Of a stretch of 64,000 bases of DNA, positions 23,727-54,099 are shown piece after piece. Under the pieces are notes generated by a model. That model saw only the letters and a program-made list of their open reading frames with translations, was not told where the DNA came from and made no database searches. This DNA comes from Dirofilaria immitis (lineage: Eukaryota; Nematoda; Chromadorea; Rhabditida; Onchocercidae). Made by a program: the position numbers and the translations under genes. The stretch covers positions 1,178,001 through 1,242,000 of the forward strand of contig JAKNDB010000085.1 in the NCBI GenBank assembly GCA_024305405.1, written 5' to 3'. Numbering within the stretch: position 1 is the stretch's first letter; each line of letters starts with the position of its first letter.

Positions 23727-26700
23727 ATGTCTGATATGTCAGCTGACAATGATACTGCTGATACTACAAATGAATCAGAAGAATCCGATATCTTTTGGGA
23801 TAGCTTGTACAATGAAATAGATTCACTCAAACGTCCGTCAGAAATTTCGATTCTTGAAGCAAGCTCTGACGAATACAAAAATATTACTGACAGTGAGCAG
23901 AACGATGATAATGATAATAATTGTGATAATCATGATCAAAATCTATCTCATTGTATGAAATCGTCCGTATCAACGGTAATCAATTCTTAATCAAATAGAT
24001 TGATTGAAATTAATGATTACTTATTTATAAGAAAATGATAATTGTGGCGAAATTAAAAAGTCGAAATTTAAATAAACAATTTTAGCTTAGGTATTGAGTT
24101 ACAAAATATAAAACCAGGAGGTGATTATATTTGAAACGGCCTAATTTTAAACTTTATCAGGTTTATTTCTAATAAAAATTTCAAATTTAATTAACAAATT
24201 AAATATGCATGACTTATTGATATCATAATATACAATTTAACATTCGTACTAATTTTACTTTTAACTATGTTTTCTTTTTGCTTTAAAACTTTTCAAATTT
24301 ATTTTGTATTAGGTATTTTATTTTTACTAATATTAATAATTTAAAAAAAAGTTTTCGATTATTTTTTTACTTCTAAATAGCAAAAAAATATCAAACACTG
24401 AAATGGTTGTAATTGTTGTAGATTGATGGTGTTGATGATAAGGAAAATAGAGATATCGTAGATGAAACACTCTTACCTGAAAAACTTCAAGGAAAAAAAT
24501 GGATTATTAGAAATATCCTTGGTGAAGGTAAGTAAGCTTTTCTTTTTTTTATTGTCATTCTACTTCTCATAAATTTTGAGCATAAAAATTATTGGTTAGA
24601 ACGAATTAGTTATGAAAATATAGGTAATTTTGAAGTAAATAAAAACAACAATAAATCAAAAATAAAATTGAAAAGGCAAAATTACACAATAATTGATTGG
24701 AAGAGTGAGCGATGAAAAAAATTCTGGAAGTTTTAGAATTTTAATTATTCGTTTTTTTTTATTTCTTTCTTAATAAACTTTTTGAACTTTCGAAAACTTA
24801 TCATTTAAACTATCAGAAATTCTTTTATTTTGCTTACGCTACTTAATTGGTAGCTTATCATTTAAATTATCAAAAATTCTTTTTCATTTTGCTCATGACT
24901 ACTTGAAACAAATGTTTTATTAATTATTTAAATTTTAATAAAAATTACAAAATGCTTCCTTTCCCATATTTAGGCTCATTTTTCGAGTTAGCCAAGCATA
25001 TGCTGATGGTATTTTATTGGCAATTCGTAGACGACATTTTGGTGATTATAAAAATCTATTTACTACTACATATCGTCGTGAAATTGAGCAGGAATATCAA
25101 ACATGTAGGAAGCATGTTAGTAAAATATATTATTCATTGAGATTTTATAAGAAAAAAAAATAAATAACAAAATTCTGAATGAAATAAATTCTAAAAAAAA
25201 AAGATAAGTTTCATGTAAAGAAAAGATAAAACAATAAAACGAATATTCCAATGATAATATGATTAGATTAAAATTATAATAAGTTATGAGTTATATTAAA
25301 CTAAAATGCTTTTTTCTTTTAAAATCTATCAACAAAAATTTTTTTCATAGTAAAATAATAATAAAATAAATATTTATTCGTTCATAGATTCTATCAGATA
25401 GAATTTATTTATTTATTTTTTTTAAATTATATTTACAAAAAGGCATTAAATCCTTTTTTCAATTTTAAAATATATTTTTACTTTTTTCCTTTTATGTGAA
25501 AATTTCATAAAAGAATTTATTTGATAATTTTATTTTTGTTTTCATTTTTTTCTTTTTCTTTTTTTTTTTTAGGTAATTGATGTATTATCGAAAATTGGTG
25601 ATCATGACAATATTGCAACTTTTTTGGTTTTCGACGAATTGGTTTTCGATGGGAGATGTTCATTGAATATGTTGGTGGTGGTGATTTATTGGATGAAATT
25701 ATGAATTATGTAGCAAGTATATTCATCATATTTTTTTCCAAATTATTCGTTTTTCATTCTTATATTTAAATATATCGAATGTTTCAGTATGATTTCAATT
25801 TAGTCAGAATTATTAAAATCTACAAATATGAATATATATGACAAGTATTTAATTTACATATTATGCTAACTTATTGTTTTTGTAAACAAACAATAAAATT
25901 GATTGTGATATTTCAGATAAAAAGCGAATACCGGATGAAGTGATAATAACAAGATTTAGTGATTTGATATGTGCTATAGCATATTTGCATGAGCGTAAAA
26001 TAGCACATTTAGATATTAAAGTCGAGAATTGTTTACTTACTAAATGGAATAAGTTATTTAATATTTCAAAAAAAAAAATCATTTTTATTTTGTTACTTCT
26101 AGTTTTGCATATTTCTTGAGAAAATTTTCTCGAGAAAAATTTAATAGTTCAGCTTGACTTTATAATCAAAAGCGACTACCAAGAAAGGTAAAAGAAAGAA
26201 TAATATAAAGTTAATTACCAAAATTAAATAAATGAGAATTCTATTTTCGTTATCTTAAAGTCGATACTTTAAATTTTATGAATGATAGCTGATAATAATA
26301 ATAATAGATATAATAATATTCTTAACAATGATTACTCATAATAAATGATTTGCAATTAATCGAAATTTTCCATTGATTGATCATAAGTTGAATAAACATT
26401 ATAAAATTAAATCTTATTTATAAAAATTAAATGCATCTCAAAAATCTATCACTGTACTATCATTTTTAATCTTAATTATTTAACTCTTACCAACATTATT
26501 TAAATCAAAATTTTTAGGCAAAGAAATGATAAAAGATATAAAAAATTCGCATAAATTTTATTTTGAAAAGGAAGAAGTGACGAAATTTTAGGATCATTAA
26601 AATTATCTGATTTTGATTGTGCAGTGATATTTGATGATAACACAAAAGTACTGCCACATCAACTTGGAACAAAAGCATACGCACCTCCACAACGATTTTA

Positions 26701-29020
26701 TACGACTACTAAGTTAGTTCTTTTTTTTTTGCTTTTCCATGCAACAAATTTTGTTAATATCTGTTTAATTAATTAATTTGACATTTAATTTAATAATCGT
26801 TTCGAATTTTTAAATTTCAATTCTTCCAATTTTCCATGTTTCAATATTATTAATTGAACCGATGAATATTAATAATTGCTATTAATCTCATAACTTAAAA
26901 TTTTTTATAAATTAAAATTTTAAAAAAGTATTATTAACTTAGCACTGATTTTTTATTTTTCCATGATAGCCATCTTTCCTATATTGTTCATTTTCATTTC
27001 ACATAATTCGTTCCGCATCACTCACTATCATTTCTTATCATGTCTCATTGTTCCGCATCACTCATTATCATTTCACATTATGTCGCATTGTTCCACATCA
27101 CTCAATATCATTTCACATTATGTCGCATTGTTCCGCATCACTCAATATCATTTCACATTATGTCGCATTGTTCCGCATCCCTCATTATCATTCGCATTAT
27201 GTCACATCATTCATATCATTTCACATTATGTCGCATTATTCCGCATAAATCATTATTATTTCACATTATGCCGCATTGTTCCGCAGCACTCAATATCATT
27301 TCACATTATGTCGCATTATTCCGCATAACTCATTATCATTTCACATTATGCCGCATTGTTCCGCATCATTACTCTTCTTTCAATTCCAAAAATTTTCAAT
27401 TTGTTCTTCTGTCGTACTTAGTCCTAAAAAAATATTTAAGTATGATAATTCTTTTCTTTTATATATATATATATATATAAATTAGTATTTCATTTAAAAT
27501 GAGATGAGAAATTTTTTTAAGGCCGCAATGTGCTGATATATGGTCGTGTGGTATTATTTTATATTTATTATTAGCATACAAATTACCATGGATTGCTGCA
27601 TATAGGTTTGTTTTTAAAAGAGTTTGATTTTTATTTTATTTTCTCATAAATATAAGAACCCCAATTCGATTTGTTAATTTATTAGAACTGATTAGTTAAT
27701 TCATCTTTGATAATTCTATGATAAAGAGCAATTTTTAACATTCTTATCATTTTTCTTTAATTCCTTATCAAACGATAAACAAAAGGAGTTGTTAAATTTT
27801 TTTGATAAAATTTATTTATGATAAAATTTAAATCATACTCATAAATTTTATTTAGAAAAAAAGTCTTACGAAATTCTGTTATTATCTAATAACATTATTA
27901 TCAAATTTTATTATCAATATTGACGATAAAAAATTTTTATTTTTTCAGAGAAGATCCTTGCTATGATAAATGGTACAAATATATTAGTAAAAAGCGAATC
28001 GATCAATCAAACTATATCTGTCCAATGAAATTTCCGAAAGGTATTAATTCCATATTTTCAGGTAAATATTTAAAGTTTTGTTTAAATATTCATAACATTT
28101 GTTTTAAATGGCAAATATTTCTATTAAAAAAAAAATAATGGAAAAATATTATTTACAAAATTAAATATGTGAAATCGAAGAAATGAGCAAATATGAAAAT
28201 GATATTCAAATGAAGCTAATTTATGAATTAATTAAATACTTCAATTTCTTATCTATCAAAATTATCATAACTTTGATAAGGTATATCATCATGCGGTATT
28301 ATAAATTTGTGGCAAAGATAATCATATAATGAACCTAACCTCAAGATTTCAATTGATTGAAGTGTTTTCAGTAATTAGATATATGAGTAATTAGATATAC
28401 TTTTCTAATTAATGCATATATGACTTCTCTAATTAATACTTGAACTATTTAATACATAGAATTTAATCCATAAAACGATTTTTATAATTCGATTTTTCCA
28501 AAATTACTGATCATCGTATGCTGTCTATCCTAACATTATCACAAGATTGATTATCACATCGGTTATTATATAAATTATCTAATTCTAAGATTACAAACAA
28601 TTATTAGATTACGATACTTCAGTGAATCAATTCGAGCAAACTTAATCTTATAAAATATAAAATTAATTTTGGAAAAATAAGAAAATTAAGGGACGAAATA
28701 AAAAATATAAAAATATATATATGTTCTTATATGATAAAGATGATGCATAGTTTCATTTCATTTTATGTCTTAGTTTTTATTTAAAATTAAAAATTTAGAT
28801 TTAGGATTATTCACTTTCAGAATTACTCGAATATTTATTGGATCCAAATGAGGATACACGAATCACAATTTCAGATATTGTTGATATTTCATGGCTAAGA
28901 AATAAAATATCTTGTAAATCATTTGTAGTTTATGAAAATCAACAATCTAATGAATTCATTGAAAAAGATGATAATATTATTAAGAGTTTACAGGATTTGA
29001 AACTTTCTGAAAAATTATGA
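23727..29020 (+). CDS. CHK1-like serine/threonine kinase, divergent
   Basis: Nine exons: 23727-23975, 24422-24527, 24974-25115, 25573-25716, 25917-26052, 26592-26712, 27522-27605, 27949-28061, 28821-29020; about 430 residues. ATG 23727 lies 13 bases after an ATTTCAG acceptor. An acidic Ser/Asp-rich leader (residues 1-83) precedes the kinase domain: glycine loop LGEGGSFFRV, then LLAIRRR, IEYVGGGDLLDEI, HLDIKVEN, LSDFDCAVIF, LGTKAYAPPQ, ADIWSCGIILYLLLAYKLPW and RITISDI. Order and wording resemble CHK1 (its FYG-HRREG, LPWD and ITI-DI segments). Three canonical residues are changed: the beta-3 Lys is Arg, HRD is HLD, and DFG is DFD, so activity may be weak or absent. Exons 3 and 4 each lack one T (runs 24979-24983, 25620-25625), and the exon 5/6 phase is unresolved, all probably sequence errors. 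Confidence 0.8.
26985..27370. repeat. 40-bp minisatellite in kinase intron 6, about 9 copies
   Basis: Unit approximates CACATTATGTCGCATTGTTC followed by CGCATCACTCAATATCATTT. Since 40 is not a multiple of three, the lack of stops in the unit leaves all three forward frames open across the array, which creates spurious overlapping open frames. It lies between exons 26592-26712 and 27522-27605. Confidence 0.95.
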
Positions 29021-30149
29021 TTGATACTTAATATTTTTAGTGAAATTTCCTAATATCATTTTGCATCAAAATTTGTCTGTTCAAAATTTTATGATTTTGA
29101 AATTGATCTTTTATCGAATATAATATTTTCTTTTGTTAATCATTTTTTTTAATCATTATGTGAAAAGATACTTGTATGAGCAACTTTTTTTATCATAAAA
29201 ATTGACAATATAATTATGTTATCTCTAAATATCATACAGTTTATATACATAATATATTTTGCTAATATATATACATGTGTTAATCATATAACCATGGATC
29301 AGAAATGAATATGTAAATTTGAGTTTTCGTTTTTATTTTGCTTTATAATTTTACAACATATCGGAAAAATACTACAAATATTATTTCTATATATATCATA
29401 ATATCTTATTGTTATTTGATGAGTAAATAATTTATTTGCAGTGCAACCAAATTGAAACAATAATATAGCATAATATAATAAAAAAAGATTATTATGAAAA
29501 AAGAATTTCGTGTAAAAAAGATCAGATTAAACAATAATGTGTTACAAATAAGTATCGTATAAATGAATTACTGATAATATCGGATTTATTGTCGTATATA
29601 TGGTTTATTCGAGTAGAAACTTTCGATAACTTATTATTCAAATTATTATTGCGTAATAAAGTATTATCATTTCTATAGTACAGTATATTATAGTTAATAA
29701 GCATATTAAAGATTAGAAAAATTAATGTGCTAGAAAATATTTAATATTTTCATGCAAACTGTTAAATATATGTGTGTGTTTTATCAAATGATAAATAAAA
29801 ACTTCTATGATAATTTCTATAAACTTCAAACAATCATCACTCATTTAATGCAAAAAAAAACCATAAACATTAATTATAACTAGCTGGTAAGTGTGATGAT
29901 ATTTTTGATCATTTACTAACGAAGAGATTAAAATTAATTTGATATTGAAAAGAGGAGTTAGATTTAAAGAAATTATAAGCTATAGTTAAAGTATTGAGAG
30001 ATTTAATCAAGAAATAATAATTTTATCATTTTAAACATTTATACTTGTCAACGATTCATTGAGTATTTTGTGAATAATTCAATTTCAAATTGTCAAAATA
30101 TTATAATTCGTTTTTTTTTTTTTTTTATAAAATATAATTCAAACATCAT
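29021..30149. other. intergenic, kinase 3' flank to ground-like gene 3' end
   Basis: The two flanking genes converge here, so the interval should hold both 3' UTRs. I see AATAAA-like strings but none clearly diagnostic. No gene recognised. Confidence 0.5.
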
Positions 30150-31266
30150 CTACTGAAATTCAATTGCTTTAAAAGCATAACATATAACGTTATCCTTTTG
30201 ATGTTGACAAAAAGTTGAAGTTGTAAAAGCTGAATATGATAAATCATTATTACTGCATAAAACATTGAAATATCCACCAAGATGAGTTTCTGATGCATTT
30301 TGAATTAAACGTTGTGATTCAATAACACTTGGCGTAATATTCTGAAGAATTACTTTAAATGAATAAGCATTAATTATTATTTCTAGCATATATAATATCA
30401 AGTAATAGTAATCACTGATTGATTTATAATAAATAAATTAATCGAACAAAAATGTTAAATATAACTATTAATTCGATATGAAATATTATACTTACTTCAT
30501 TCATTATTTTTTGCAAACTTTTACTGTTGCATATGGAATTCATTGATAATTGAACAGTATTATTGATTATTTCACCTTCATTAGTTTCAATTGATAATTC
30601 ACGCTTTTTTCTCGTTATACACGGTGTTGTACACGTAGTGCAACAGGTATTTTCAACAACAGGAATTTTCCGTATCACCGGTACTGTTACTTCTTGTGGA
30701 ACAAGCACTGGTTGTTGTATAACAGGATTCTGAAATTAAAAATAACCAATCGTTTAAGTAAAATATTTTACTGATTACTTTTAAAATAATATTCAATTTT
30801 GTTTATTAATTAACTTATGTTAGACAGAAATGACTGGTAAACAAATCATTTAAATTCATCATTCCAATAATAAATATGAAAATTTGTTAAACAAATAAAT
30901 AATAAATTTTAATTAGCAAAATTTCTAATTGAAAAATAAAAAAATTTATTGTATTATTATTTCTGAAAAGAAAATTTTAGAAAAAATCTTAGCATAAAAA
31001 AAAAAGAAAAAGTTTTAAGCTAATAAATTTCAAATACTTACAAGACATGGTGGACATGGTGGTGGTTGTGGACATGGTGGCGGTATTGGACATGATTTTT
31101 CTGGGCAAATGTTTGGTTTCGGACATATGATAGATTTAGGACATGAAAATTCTGATGTTTGACATGGCGGACAGCTACATGACGATGGTTCTGCCGTATC
31201 AGTGCTTACTGTAACGCTTATCGTTACGATAAAAACAATACCGTAGCGAGAAAATATTTCAATCAT
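30150..31266 (-). CDS. ground-like domain secreted protein, copy 1
   Basis: Three exons, all phase 0: 31042-31266, 30496-30729, 30150-30341; 216 residues. ATG 31266 follows an ATTTTAG acceptor by 11 bases. Exon 1 encodes a hydrophobic signal segment (RYGIVFIVTISVTVSTDTAE) and a Cys/Pro-rich region (CPKSIICPKPNICPEKSCP, then PPPCPPCL). Exon 2 has a Pro/Val stretch, the Cys cluster NTCCTTCTTPC, a dibasic site RKKRE, and the start of the ground-like domain (SICNSKSLQKIM). Exon 3 holds the domain end (LCSNNDLSYSAF, FCQHQKDNVICYAF). Ground-like domains occur in nematode hedgehog-related and GRL proteins, secreted and usually epidermal. The neighbour at 33023 is a diverged head-to-head paralogue with identical intron phases. 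Expression site is inference. Confidence 0.85.
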
Positions 31267-33016
31267 TGAAGAAAGATCTAAAATATGTGAAATGTTGAAT
31301 TTCGAAATAAATTTTTGAATTTTTTGAACATAGATACTTTATATAAAGAAAATTTATCATATTTTCGGTTTTATTTGAAATGAAATAATTAATGAAATGA
31401 AATGCAAATGTATGAAAAACTTAAAATTATTATGATATCGATAAAAATAAGAATATTTCTATTTGATTTTATCATAATTGTAATCACAAAAAGTGCATAT
31501 CATATTGTGGAAATTTGGTTAAAATTAAATTCAATTATTTCTGTTTTTTAATTAATAAAAATTTCGTGCTACGTTATCACAAAGTATACCGCAAGCTTGA
31601 AGTTTGGAAACTGCATTAATTAAGCATCAAATAAAAGTTTCGGTTTATTCATATAAGAATTAAAATTATCATATTATAATCAGTATAATGATTTCCGAAT
31701 GAATTGATTACACGAACAAAATTATTATTGAATTTGATTTTCTTGAAAATTATAATTTAAAAATTTTATTTTTGGAATTCTTAGAAATATAATTAATTTT
31801 CTTCAAATGACAAATTTATTCAATACATATTTTCTCCAAAATATTTTTATTTATGGAAAATGTTATAGAAATAAATTAAATTAATTAAACGGTTGACATT
31901 TATTGTTTAACTAAAATTTGAATATATGAGAAATTAAATTGCAAAACTGCTGCTTATCAATTTATCAAATTATCATATTGCTATTTGATAAAAATTATTC
32001 ATAACATAATTAATTGATATCGAATTTGCTTAATATAAATTATTTCAAAATTTCTAATTCAAAAAAATTTCTTTATTGATATCAAAAACAATGTAATATA
32101 ATGAAGTGTTAAGAAAAGAAAAATAAAACTTACTGATACTAAAATATCTTGGAAATTATTAGTTAGAAAGTGAAAAAATGTATTGAACAATATGTCAGCA
32201 TTTTCTCGACGTCTTTGAAACCTTTTTATAGAAGATCATCAAACCGGAAACCGGATTATAAGGAAAAAATTTATTATTATTCATGGAATATTTATGAGCC
32301 AAAAATGAAAGAAAAGAATTATATAAAAGGAAGAAAAGTTGAACAGTAATAAAGTTTCAAGACCGTTCCACTCTGCAAAGTTTTCGCCGTTTTTTCCTAA
32401 ATTTTTATCTAAATGATTTATTAAAAGGAATAATTTTAGAAAGATTGCTTACAGTAACCTTGTAAATGACATATCAGTTAACTAAATATTAAAGGAATTA
32501 ATTATTTAAAAAAATTTTTATTATTTTATGCAAAATTTTTCTATCCAAAATTTTAAATCTTTATAATTTATATCCGACGAACAAGCAGAAATGATAATTA
32601 ATTAATAATATGAAGCAATTAATAGAATATTTAAGAATAATTAAAGTCAATTCGAATACCGCTATTATAATAAAACGATTCTCGAAATCGACAATTTTTT
32701 TCGGATGCTATTTCGAGATTAATATTTATAATCATACCTGAATTTAGTTTGCTACATGTAAGTTTTTAATATTTAATATTTCAAGCCTTAATTGAAATTA
32801 TATTAGTTAAAGCAAAACAGTGTGAAGAAATAATTTTTTTAAAACGAATAAAGCGGAAAAAGAGGAAAATAGATTTCTGATTTAATTTCTACTCATTAAA
32901 TAAGTCCAAAAAGAATTCGATGAAGTTCAAAGGTTAGCTAAAACCTGCCTATTAATTAATTTATTTGATTGATTGCTATTTAATTATTCTATATCAAATT
33001 ATTTAAATATTTGCAG
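31267..33016. other. shared intergenic region between divergent ground-like genes
   Basis: About 1.75 kb separates the two start codons. Apart from the opposed TATA-like boxes (32221-32330), there is a good donor on - near 32126-32131 (ATCA then GTAAGT), which could mark a non-coding first exon of the left gene spliced to the acceptor at 31278. The rest is AT-rich without genes. Confidence 0.5.
32221..32330. promoter_or_regulatory. candidate bidirectional promoter with two opposed TATA boxes
   Basis: On -, TATAAAAAGG occupies 32221-32230; on +, TATATAAAAGG occupies 32320-32330. They point away from each other toward the two paralogous ground-like genes. Between them is a small direct repeat with CCGG (AAACCGGAAACCGGA). 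Position and orientation suggest paired core promoters; the spacing to the ATGs implies long 5' leaders removed by cis- or trans-splicing. Confidence 0.45.
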
Positions 33017-33022
33017 AAAAAA

Positions 33023-34280
33023 ATGTTCAATTATCTGATCATCTTATTAACCTTTCAATTTTCCCTATTTGGTTTATTAGAAGCAAATTGCATTTGTCCG
33101 ACATGTCCACCACCTAAACCATGTTTAATTCAAAAAACTTGTCCACCATTGGTTATTTGTCAAACTAAAATTTGTCCACCAATACCAGCTTGTCCTAGTG
33201 CTATGCCAAAATCATGTCCCGTATGCATTGTAAGTTATCTTATCATAATATTTGTTTCAAATTTTTTTTTAAAGAGAAATCCAAATTTTTGTTTTCTAAA
33301 TTAATGATTTTTATGTATTATAGAATAAGGTAAAAATAATTCTTGAAATTTCCATTTTCTTTTTTTTTCGTTCAATGTTTATTGAAATTATTTCGTAATA
33401 ATAGTAAATTATTTCGTAATATTGCTAAATTATTTCGTAACATTGCTAAATTATTTCGCAATAATATTAAATTATTTCGTAACATTGCTAAATTATTTCG
33501 CAATAATATTAAATTATTTCGTAACATTGCTAAATTATTTCGTAATATTATTAAATTATTTCGTAAATTTTTGCTTTCTTTTTCCGATCAATGTTTTTTG
33601 AATTAAATTATTTCGTAATATTATTAAATTGTTTCATAATATTATTAAATTATTTCATAATATTTAGAAACCAATCGTAAAACCAATGCCAATACCAGTT
33701 ATGAAACCAATTTTTAAAGTAATTGATAAGCCAATTATTGTAAACAAATGTTGCAAGACATGTAGTGGTGAACAATGTAATAATCGAATTAAACGAAATA
33801 CATTAAACGATACCATTATAGCAATAAATTCTGTATGCAGCAATAAAATGCTTGGTAAAATCATCGCTAAGGTTTGAGAATTTTTTAATTTTTAAAAGTT
33901 TTTATTTGATTTAATTACTTATTATAATTTATTTATTTCAAATTTTTTTTTATTAATAAATTCAATTTTTTTCATTCTGTCTTCGTTTAATATAATAATG
34001 TTAGCATATTAATAAATTTTATTATCGATTGTTATCATTGTTAGTACGAAAACAATTTATATATATTATTTTTAAAATATAAATTTAATTTTTTCCTTTT
34101 TTTTTGCAGGCGATGACATCTAATCCAACATTGTCACAAAAGTTGATCAAGAAAACAGTGACAAGATTATTGGGTGAATATAATATCTTTTGTAGCACCG
34201 GTAATCTTACCTATGTTGCATATACTGATAATTTTTGTCAGGTGACTAAAGATAATGTAATATGTTATGCTTTTAATTAA
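33023..34280 (+). CDS. ground-like domain secreted protein, copy 2
   Basis: Three exons, all phase 0: 33023-33229, 33668-33871, 34110-34280; 193 residues. ATG 33023 is six bases after a TTTGCAG acceptor. Exon 1: signal peptide (FNYLIILLTFQFSLFGLLEA) and Cys/Pro-rich region (NCICPTCPPPKPC, KICPPIPACPSAMPKSCPVC). Exon 2: Pro/Met/Val repeats, NKCCKTCSGEQC, the dibasic IKRN, and VCSNKMLGKII. Exon 3: domain end with FCSTGNLTYVAYT and FCQVTKDNVICYAFN, nearly matching the end of copy 1. Same architecture and intron phases as the divergent neighbour, so the pair arose by inverted duplication. A 21-bp minisatellite fills the first intron. Secreted and extracellular by family; exact role unknown. Confidence 0.85.
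33383..33660. repeat. 21-bp minisatellite in intron 1 of ground-like copy 2
   Basis: Unit approximates TAAATTATTTCGTAACATTG plus C, about 9 clear copies then degenerate ones. The unit is seven codons long, so one frame is open as a heptapeptide repeat (KLFRNIA). No splice signals join it to the flanking exons, so it is treated as intronic. Confidence 0.9.
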
Positions 34281-36097
34281 ATTTTTAATTGTTTCAAAAG
34301 AGAAGAAAAAATTGGGAAAATTTTAGAAATTTCAAAATTACTATAAATATGATTTCAATCAATATTTCAAATAAAACGATTTTATCATCATTTATCAATC
34401 AAATTTTTTTTTTTGCATTTTTGCAATATTTTCTTTTTTATACATTTCATAATTTTCCTGCCATTATTATTTTGTAAAATACATTTTTAGGCTTATACTT
34501 TAATAATTTTTATATTATAAATATGCTTTTTATTCGTGTATTTATAAAGAAGAAACTTTATTTTTACATGCATTTTACAACGATTTAATTTATTCATATT
34601 TCATTAAAAATTTGATAGTTATAAATGCGATTTTTTCTCGCTAATAAAAGAATAAATAAATCAATCAATATTTTGTATATAATAAAAAGATAATAAGATG
34701 ATAAAAGATACCGATAAAAAAGAATTTTATTGCGCAAAAAAAGTTTTGATTTATATTTCAAATGATAATTCGTTATTTTAACAAATAAAATTGATTAATT
34801 ACATTCCATTGTTCATAATCATTTTTTAACTGTTAATTAAAAAAATCATGTCACCTATCAATTGATCATAATCTTTTCAAAAATTGATTTTTTCCGTTTC
34901 TTTTTTCAAATTACTTCTCACAAAAAACAACTATGATTTCTTGCTTTTCTAAAATAAAATGACAGAGCAAAAAAGATTGAAATAAAATCTTAACTAAAAA
35001 AAACGAATTTGTGAAATATTAAAATCAGGAATTATCAAACATAAAAGTGAAAACTTCATAAATAGATAAAATAATTGCTTAGAGAAGGAAAAACATATTT
35101 TTATTAATTTAAAAATTCCTTCCTTTGTTCTCATCATTTTACTTCAAATTTTAGTACAATCATTTGTTGGCTCTAAGAATAAAATGCAACAAATTTTATC
35201 ATTTGTTAAAAAAATAAAGGGATGAAGGAAATAAATAAATAAAAGAAAATCAATTATTCAAAAATTTAATTTAAAAAAAATTTTTTCAAATATGCTATAA
35301 AATTTTTTTAAAATCATTTAAAACTTTTAAATGCCTCATTTCAAAAAATAACATTTGATATTGGAAAATTCTTTCGTCGTTTCATTTTATTACATATTTC
35401 TTTTCCTTTTCGGTATTTTTTGTTTTTATTTTTCTAACAAATTAATTTAATCATGAAGTAATAAATAATATTATTATTATCATAATAATATCATAAGGGA
35501 TAGAAATTGCGTTCTAGAAAAATGATTTATAAATATGGAAAATATAAATAACGATAAAAACTAAATAACATAGAATACTTTAAATTATGTGAAAAATATT
35601 TATATAATGATTAATATTAGTCGAACTTATCTTCACAGAGAATATTTAAAATTGCCATCAAAAATATTCACGCGTTGCGAAAAAATATTCACCTGATTTA
35701 AAGTATTCTCGAAAAAGAAAAAGTGAAAAAATATTTAATGCAATGATTAATATTATCTAAATTTATCTTTGCAAAGAATACTTTAAATATATACGTAATA
35801 ATTCGTGATTATATGATCATGAATTATTTTTGAGATAAAATATAATTATATATAATCATGAATTATTTTATCCTATAAAATAATTGTAAAATTTTTGCAA
35901 TCATTATCATTGGAATAATTAATTTTATATTATTTGCAAGAAAAAATTAATAAATATTTCATATCGGAATTAATAGCAATTAATTTTAAAATATAAAAAA
36001 ATAATTATATTAATTAAAATTAGTATAAATTTTAGTATATCAATTGAGATAACAGTATGTATATATAGTATGCTAATTTTCCATATTCTTTTAATTT
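34281..36097. other. intergenic between convergent genes
   Basis: AT-rich sequence between the stop of ground-like copy 2 and the stop of the large Kunitz/lustrin gene; it must contain both 3' UTRs. No other gene, RNA or large repeat seen. Confidence 0.55.
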
Positions 36098-54080
<17,983 letters not shown>

Positions 54081-54087
54081 TTTATCT
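54081..54087 (-). promoter_or_regulatory. trans-splice acceptor of the Kunitz/lustrin gene
   Basis: Reading on -, TTTCTTTTAG ends five bases before ATG 54080, with no upstream in-frame exon recognised. In nematodes this arrangement marks spliced-leader addition. Comparable sites precede the other supported genes. Confidence 0.6.
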
Positions 54088-54099
54088 AAAAGAAATTTC

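Noticed and set aside
26963..27480. Three overlapping His/Ile/Ser-rich open frames on +
   Set aside because: They are produced by a stop-free 40-bp intronic repeat, not by coding sequence.
33343..33606. 87-codon open frame of KLFRNIA repeats as a protein
   Set aside because: It is a 21-bp minisatellite between two exons that splice in phase without it.
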